Assembly (NCBI GenBank): GCA_017654935.2
Contig: CM065689.1
Coordinates: 61,567,606 to 61,631,605, forward strand
Source: Phymorhynchus buccinoides
Lineage: Eukaryota > Mollusca > Gastropoda > Neogastropoda > Raphitomidae
DNA length: 64,000 nucleotides
Reading direction: 5' to 3'
A program made the position numbers and the translations under genes. Position 1 is the first letter of the stretch. Each line of letters opens with the position of its first letter. A model generated the notes under the pieces. It did no database searches and was not told where the DNA came from. It saw only the letters and a program-made list of their open reading frames with translations. Below are positions 59,691 through 64,000 of this stretch, piece by piece.

Positions 59691-59777
59691 ATTGAGGCAG
59701 AGGCCATCTTTGCCCTGAACCCGACTTTGGTTCCAGCCAGTGCTGTGCCGGCTGCCAGAGACATTGCCACTGCCAAG
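59691..59777 (+). CDS. KIF2-like: Kinesin-13 exon 3 (N-terminal domain)
   Basis: 87 nt, phase 0 at both ends, encoding IEAEAIFALNPTLVP then ASAVPAARDIATAK. Acceptor GTGCCCTTCAG and donor GTAAGCC. From family knowledge, KIF2A continues TKGKE with (I/L)-D-L-E-S-IFSLNPDLVP followed by a low-complexity Pro/Ala/Ser stretch, which is what is seen. It follows exon 2 after a 9.4-kb intron. The next exon (linker before the neck and motor) is not found before 64000 and should lie beyond the right edge. Of the five acceptors here only this one leads into a complete exon. Confidence 0.92.
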
Positions 59778-61141
59778 GTAAGCCTTTTTCGCTGTACCTT
59801 AGTCACAACAGATAACACCATGGAATACTTTTTAACGATTGGCTATCACGTATCTGTGATCTATAGCTTATTGGGGGCTTCTGTTTGAACCTTTGTATCA
59901 ATGTATGCTTTGTGACACATGGTTTGTTGGATTTGTTAGTGATAAAAAATATGACACCTTATATTATGTTGATGGTTAAAAAGGTTTTTTGGAGTGAAAG
60001 GTACATGTCTGTTAAAAGTTGTTTTGTGTATTGCGTTGTGTATTTGTTTCCTTTCTCCGTTACTATTACATGTATGTAAATTGGTTTCTGAATCGTGAAT
60101 TGTGAAGTAGATGATTATACATACCAGAACCATCAGTTTTCCCTTCAGAAATGAATTCTCTAGTTTTTTTTAGTCGCTGTTTCATTAGATGCAAACTTGC
60201 ATTTTTTTGTTTAGTTTTTGTTTGTGTAATTAAATCAGGTATAAGAGGTTTTGTGAGGTTTACTACCTGTTTTTAAATCAAGTATAAATTGTTATGTGAG
60301 GTTTACTACCCGTTTCTACTACCTGTTTAGACATTAAATCAGGTATAAAAGGTTGTGTGAGGTTTAGACTTTAGGCATTGCAAAGGGGACTTTTTCTGTG
60401 GATTTTACTTTTTGTTTTGAAGTGATGTATTAATTTGTTTGCAACAAGATTCATCTGGGGCCTGCTGGCAGGACTCAATATTTAATTCCTGCACTAGTGT
60501 TTATTTCTGTGCCATTTTCTCTGTGTCCACTCACCAGGCCAGGTTCTTACAGTTAAATAACTGCAGGCAAGACCATACACTGATCAATTGCTAATATTGA
60601 GATCATTAAGCTATGATAAGCTTTTTAGTTACTTCAAAATGGTATTTATAGCCTTTGAATCTGAAACTCAGTTAATGGTGATTTTGTCAATGCAATTGCA
60701 AGCAAATATTCTTTGATATTAAATAAATTGGATATTTCTACTGGTGGCGAGCATTATTTTAACCAAATACATACAGTCAAACTTCAACAAAATGCATGCA
60801 TACAACACATACATGCCCACTCTTGTGCGCACATACATATACACAAACTTTGGGCCCAATTGGCAGCATATCTTTCCGTTACTCTGCTATTTAGATCAGA
60901 TTTTTAAAAAGAAATTCAAATTTAAAGATGATGGAGATAACATGTTTTGTTTACTTTTTCTTTTTTTAAGTCTTTGTTTTGATAGTGTTGAAACTGCTGC
61001 AAAAATGATCGTGTCTAAATAAGCTTTTAAATTCTGCACAGCATTAACAAATTGTTTGTAGTGTAGGTGATGACTTCCCAAACTGTTTGACACAATTTAG
61101 AGGTTAGTGTGTGGTTAGAATATTTATTAATACTAGGTAAA
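59778..61141. other. Intron 3 proximal part
   Basis: Single-copy-looking, AT-rich. A short imperfect tandem repeat of about 60 bp lies at 60233-60367 (AAATCAGGTATAA-AGGTT-TGTGAGGTTTA). Nothing else recognised. Confidence 0.6.
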
Positions 61142-61226
61142 CCTGTGCTCCGCACGACAGCATGAAGCATCTGCGTTCATAATTGATAGGAACTTGTCTG
61201 AGCTATCGAAGAAGAAGAAGAAGAAG
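61142..61226 (+). repeat. Dispersed repeat family A, plus-strand copy
   Basis: CTGTGCTCCGCACGACAGCA, GAAGCATCTGCGTTCATAAT, then (GAA)n at 61208-61226. Reverse complement of the blocks at 1849-1915 and 2308-2360. Confidence 0.7.
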
Positions 61227-61339
61227 AACTGGTTAGATGTAAATAATGAAGAAAGGAGACAAAAAAATATGTGGTGGTGCCCCCTCCCACTCCCCTCTCC
61301 TTTAAAAAAAAACATGAAAAGCTCCCCCCCCCCCAAAAA

Positions 61340-61440
61340 AAAAAAAAAAATTGTGGCGAGGGGCAGACTCGAACCCGCGACCACGGATGTGTATAGAAGT
61401 CCGTGCCGCGACCTACTGATTTGCGGTCGCGCCGCTTTCA
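61340..61440 (-). mobile_element. tRNA-like SINE head or tRNA pseudogene
   Basis: Minus strand: AATCAGTAGGTCGCGG (A-box-like, about 61394-61420), a stem ACGGA...TCCGT with a 12-nt loop, and GCGGGTTCGAGTCTGCC (B box, about 61364-61380). It is followed by poly-T then poly-G on that strand. The oversized anticodon loop and lack of a good acceptor stem argue against a working tRNA; a tRNA-derived SINE is likelier. Confidence 0.6.
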
Positions 61441-62150
61441 GACATGCCTACTGTATTTGTTACAGAAATGTATTGATTTTGGCAGTGTGTTCCGAAAATA
61501 TGGAAAACAGGCGCATGTTACGGGAAAAATTAAAACATCAACAAAAAAAAATGACGATGCCAGCTGGTGGTTTAGCGTCTGCGAGAGAGAGAGAGAGAGA
61601 AGGGCGGGAAAGCAATACCGAAAGGTCACAAAAGTCAGCCCCGAAGTTTTCCGAGAGAGCTTTTCAACCAATCGTCTTTCACCAAGGTCGAGCCAAAATT
61701 TGACCGGCAATGCGCTTGGCAGCTTCAAGCGTCGGAGTGCGCGAATTCCATGAAGATGAATGCTGGACGGAAGCTATGTTCCTGAAAATCATGCTCTGTT
61801 ACGGATTTTGAGTGGGAGTGTTCCTGAAAAGCAAATTTGGGGGTAGGCATGTCTGCGCTTTACCTATCGAGCTATCAAGGCTTCGTCGAAAGTCGATTTT
61901 AAAATTTTATTATAAGAGGAAGAAGGGAAAGTCGGACACCTGACGCAGCTTCCAAATAATGCCAATTGACGCGTGAGCAACATTTTGCCTTCATAATCAA
62001 CTTTCAAAAGCAACATTTTTAATCCGACCTAGCGGAATAAATAGATGAAGCGCGTATCTCGACCCGCATCGCAAGCGAAAGTCCGACATTTACACGGTAC
62101 TCGAGTTTTTAGGGTCCCCTCCTCGGATCCTTAGCGCATTATAATATAGA
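61441..62150. other. Intron 3, no gene seen
   Basis: Mixed sequence with a GA run (61583-61601). No exon or clear element recognised up to the Helitron-like copy C. Confidence 0.5.
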
Positions 62151-63823
62151 CTAGCGCAACGCCGAGTACCGGTAACGCCTAGTAACGGCAACGCCAAGTA
62201 CTGGTAACGCTGAGTACAGCAAATTTGAAGCGATTCGGTTAAGAAACGGCGGAGTTATAAGGCCCCGTTTCCCGTTGGCGCTGCTCTGAGAGTGACGTGC
62301 TCTCCCTAGTAATGGTAACGCCTAGTAACGGTAACGCCAAGTACTGGTAACGCCGAGTACAGCAAATTTGAAGCGATTCGATTAAGAAACGGCGGAGTTA
62401 TAAGGCCCCGTTTCCCGTTGGCGCTGCTCTGAGAGTGACAAGCTCTCGCTAGTAACGGTAACGCCTAGTAACGGTAACGCCAAGTACTGGTAACGCTGAG
62501 TACTGGTAATGCTGAGTACAGCAAATTTGAAACGATTCGGTTAAAGGTCGACCCGAGCGGAAGAGTTTTTGCAAGAAACACGTCAAGATCACCAGAAAGA
62601 CAGCCTTTTCAAGGATCGGAACACTCACTTTGCTCTGGTTTCCTAGAAATTAAGCCGCCAAAAAGGCGATTCCTCCTTGGCGAAGATGCCGGAGAGAGTA
62701 GCCATTTTGGATGGGGTGGGTGGAGGTCATTGTGATTGAAGCGTTTTCTTTTTTTGTAGTGCAGTAAAAAACACAATTGGAGCTATTTCCTTTGTTGTGA
62801 GCGAAACTCCTTTAGATCAACTGTATAAAATTTTAAAAAGAAAAGGAAAAAAGGCTTGTATTGCGAAAATGTCGTGCAAACGATTTGGCGGCCATTCAAA
62901 AAGAAGTGGCACACGCCTTCTCTTTGGATGAAAGAATTTGACTTCCAGCACCTCCGCCAAGGAGGAACCGCCGATTAGACAGTTTAATTTCTTGGAAACC
63001 AGAGCAAAGTGAGTTGCAATCTCTGTAAAGGGTGTTTTCATGGTGATCTCGACGTGTTTCTTGCGAAAACTCATCGGTCAGGGTGCCCCTTTAAGAAACA
63101 GCGGAGTTATAAGGCCCCGTTTCACATTGGCGCTGCTCTGAGAGTGACGCGTTCTCCTGATTCTCTTCAAATTTGCTGCCAGGCTTTGACCCGGCCACAG
63201 CAAGCCTGACAGCAAATTTGAAGCGATTCGGATGACACGGCAGAGTTATAAGGCCCCGTTTCCCGTTGGCGCTGCTCTGAGAGTGACGCGCTCTCCCGAG
63301 TAACGGTAACGCTTAGTAACGGTAACGCCAAGTACTGGTAACGCTGAGTACAGCAAATTTGAAGCGATTCGGTTAAGAAACGGCAGAGTTATAAGGCCCC
63401 GTTTCCCGTTGGCGCTGCTCAGAGTGACGCGCTCTCCCGATTCTCTTCAAATTTGCTACCAGTCTTTGCCCCGACCACAGCAAGCCTGACAGCAAATTTG
63501 AAGCGATTCGGTCGAAAAACGGCGGAGTTATAAGGCCGTTTTGTGTTTCAGACAAACAGACACACACACACACACACACAGACACACACTTGCCTTTTTA
63601 TTATATGACTACTCCCCACCCCCACCCCATACACACACACGCGCACGCGTTAACCTCATACATTTGGCAAAACGCGCAAATGACACGGCCGCCTTGGTTG
63701 CCGTTAGGGCTGATAGCAAATTTGAAGCGATTCGGTCGAAAAACGGCGGAGTTATAAGGCCCGTTCTTTGTTACACACACACACACACACACACACACGG
63801 ACAGCTGGCTTTTCATAATATGA
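62151..63823 (-). mobile_element. Helitron-like repeat family H, copy C (inverted), nested insert
   Basis: On + it begins A|CTAG-CGCAACGCC and ends ATAATATGA|T, the reverse complements of the GGCGTTGCG-CTAG|T and A|TCATAT ends of copies A, B and D. Inside are tandem units of about 143-160 bp (AGCAAATTTGAAGCGATTCG, CGGCGGAGTTATAAGGCC, GTTGGCGCTGCTCTGAGAGT) with GTAACGCC(A/T)AGTA short repeats, and a second internal TATATGA-type end at 63608. A TTAA-flanked element is inserted at 62545-63090. There is no coding region. Confidence 0.62.
62545..63090. mobile_element. Kolobok-like (TTAA) TIR element, 546 bp
   Basis: Flanked by TTAA at 62541-62544 and 63091-63094; removing it and one TTAA restores the surrounding repeat unit (GATTCGG-TTAA-GAAAC). 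The arms are long imperfect inverted repeats of about 150 bp: left starts AGGTCGACCCG and right ends AGGGTGCCCCT. Inner blocks GCAAGAAACACGTC, CACTTTGCTCTGGTTTCC and TTCCTCCTTGGC appear in both arms. TTAA targets are used by Kolobok and piggyBac; the AGG(G) end favours Kolobok. The minus-strand frame at 62817-63074 has no recognised domain. Confidence 0.8.
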
Positions 63824-64000
63824 TATGATTAAGGTGTAATGAATAGAATAGGTACTTTTGTGGTCCAAACATTGAATGCTAGGTTTATTTTAAAACGGGA
63901 ACTTTCACGAGTACACAAAGTAATTGCAACATGTATTCCCAATGTGACAAACGTAGAGATACGAAAATAGAGATCTATATCATTGTTAAATGTTATCTAC
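63824..64000. other. Intron 3 to window end, nothing seen
   Basis: AT-rich single-copy-looking sequence. No kinesin exon appears before the right edge. Confidence 0.5.

Noticed and set aside
61340..61440. Functional tRNA gene on the minus strand
   Set aside because: B box is good but the anticodon loop is 12 nt and the acceptor stem does not pair; a tRNA-derived SINE or pseudogene fits better.
62817..63074. 85-codon minus-strand frame as a host gene
   Set aside because: Mostly the arm and centre of a TTAA-flanked non-autonomous element; no domain, splice site or start context supports a gene.

Overview
This is eukaryotic DNA, very rich in repeats, most likely from a marine mollusc and possibly a gastropod. 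That is an inference from three things: the mix of tRNA-derived SINEs, CR1-, L1/Tx1- and L2-like LINEs and Helitron-like repeats; the very large minisatellites inside introns; and the host exons that can be read. There are no prokaryotic genes, operons or CRISPR arrays. Almost every long open frame is a minisatellite or microsatellite read as protein.

The only host gene I can support is a kinesin-13 (KIF2A/KIF2C family, a microtubule-depolymerising motor), seen as six exons with good splice sites. Three exons lie on the + strand right of the assembly gap: 33449-33512, 50167-50261 and 59691-59777. They encode the N-terminal domain in order. Three lie on the - strand left of the gap: 14315-14441, 10852-10953 and 2924-2996. 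They encode the segment just after the motor domain and most of the C-terminal region, also in order. The two sets do not overlap in protein coordinates, and no motor-domain exon is visible. One gene cut by an inversion or a mis-oriented contig at the 500-N gap (31001-31500) explains this most simply. Two divergent paralogues are the alternative.

Layout, left to right: 82-bp minisatellite (1-1830); dispersed and foldback repeats (1849-2893); kinesin exon (2924-2996); a 33-40-bp minisatellite (3130-9385) interrupted by a LINE, a SINE and a probable solo LTR; a 73-bp minisatellite (9480-10437); kinesin exon (10852-10953) followed by three diverged partial copies embedded in a TCCA microsatellite; a dispersed-repeat array split by a TIR transposon (12600-14306); kinesin exon (14315-14441); an L1/Tx1-like LINE split by a hAT-like element and by a 52/55-bp satellite grown from its own coding sequence (14590-19545); 91-, 42- and 52-bp satellites (19663-31000); the gap; 5' flank and exon 1; a 16.6-kb intron with a 3.3-kb TIR element, Helitron-like copies, a CR1-like LINE with an intact RT frame and several minisatellites; exon 2 and about 4 kb of roughly 30 tandem copies of its 3' edge; an intron with pogo-like, L2-like and other LINE pieces; exon 3, preceded by four copies of its own acceptor; then intron 3 with SINE-like, Helitron-like and Kolobok-like insertions.

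The most striking pattern is that four of the six kinesin exons have tandem or repeated copies of their own exon-intron edge beside them. Three duplicate the splice acceptor and one the splice donor. This locus therefore carries dozens of partial exon copies with splice-site sequence next to the real exons.
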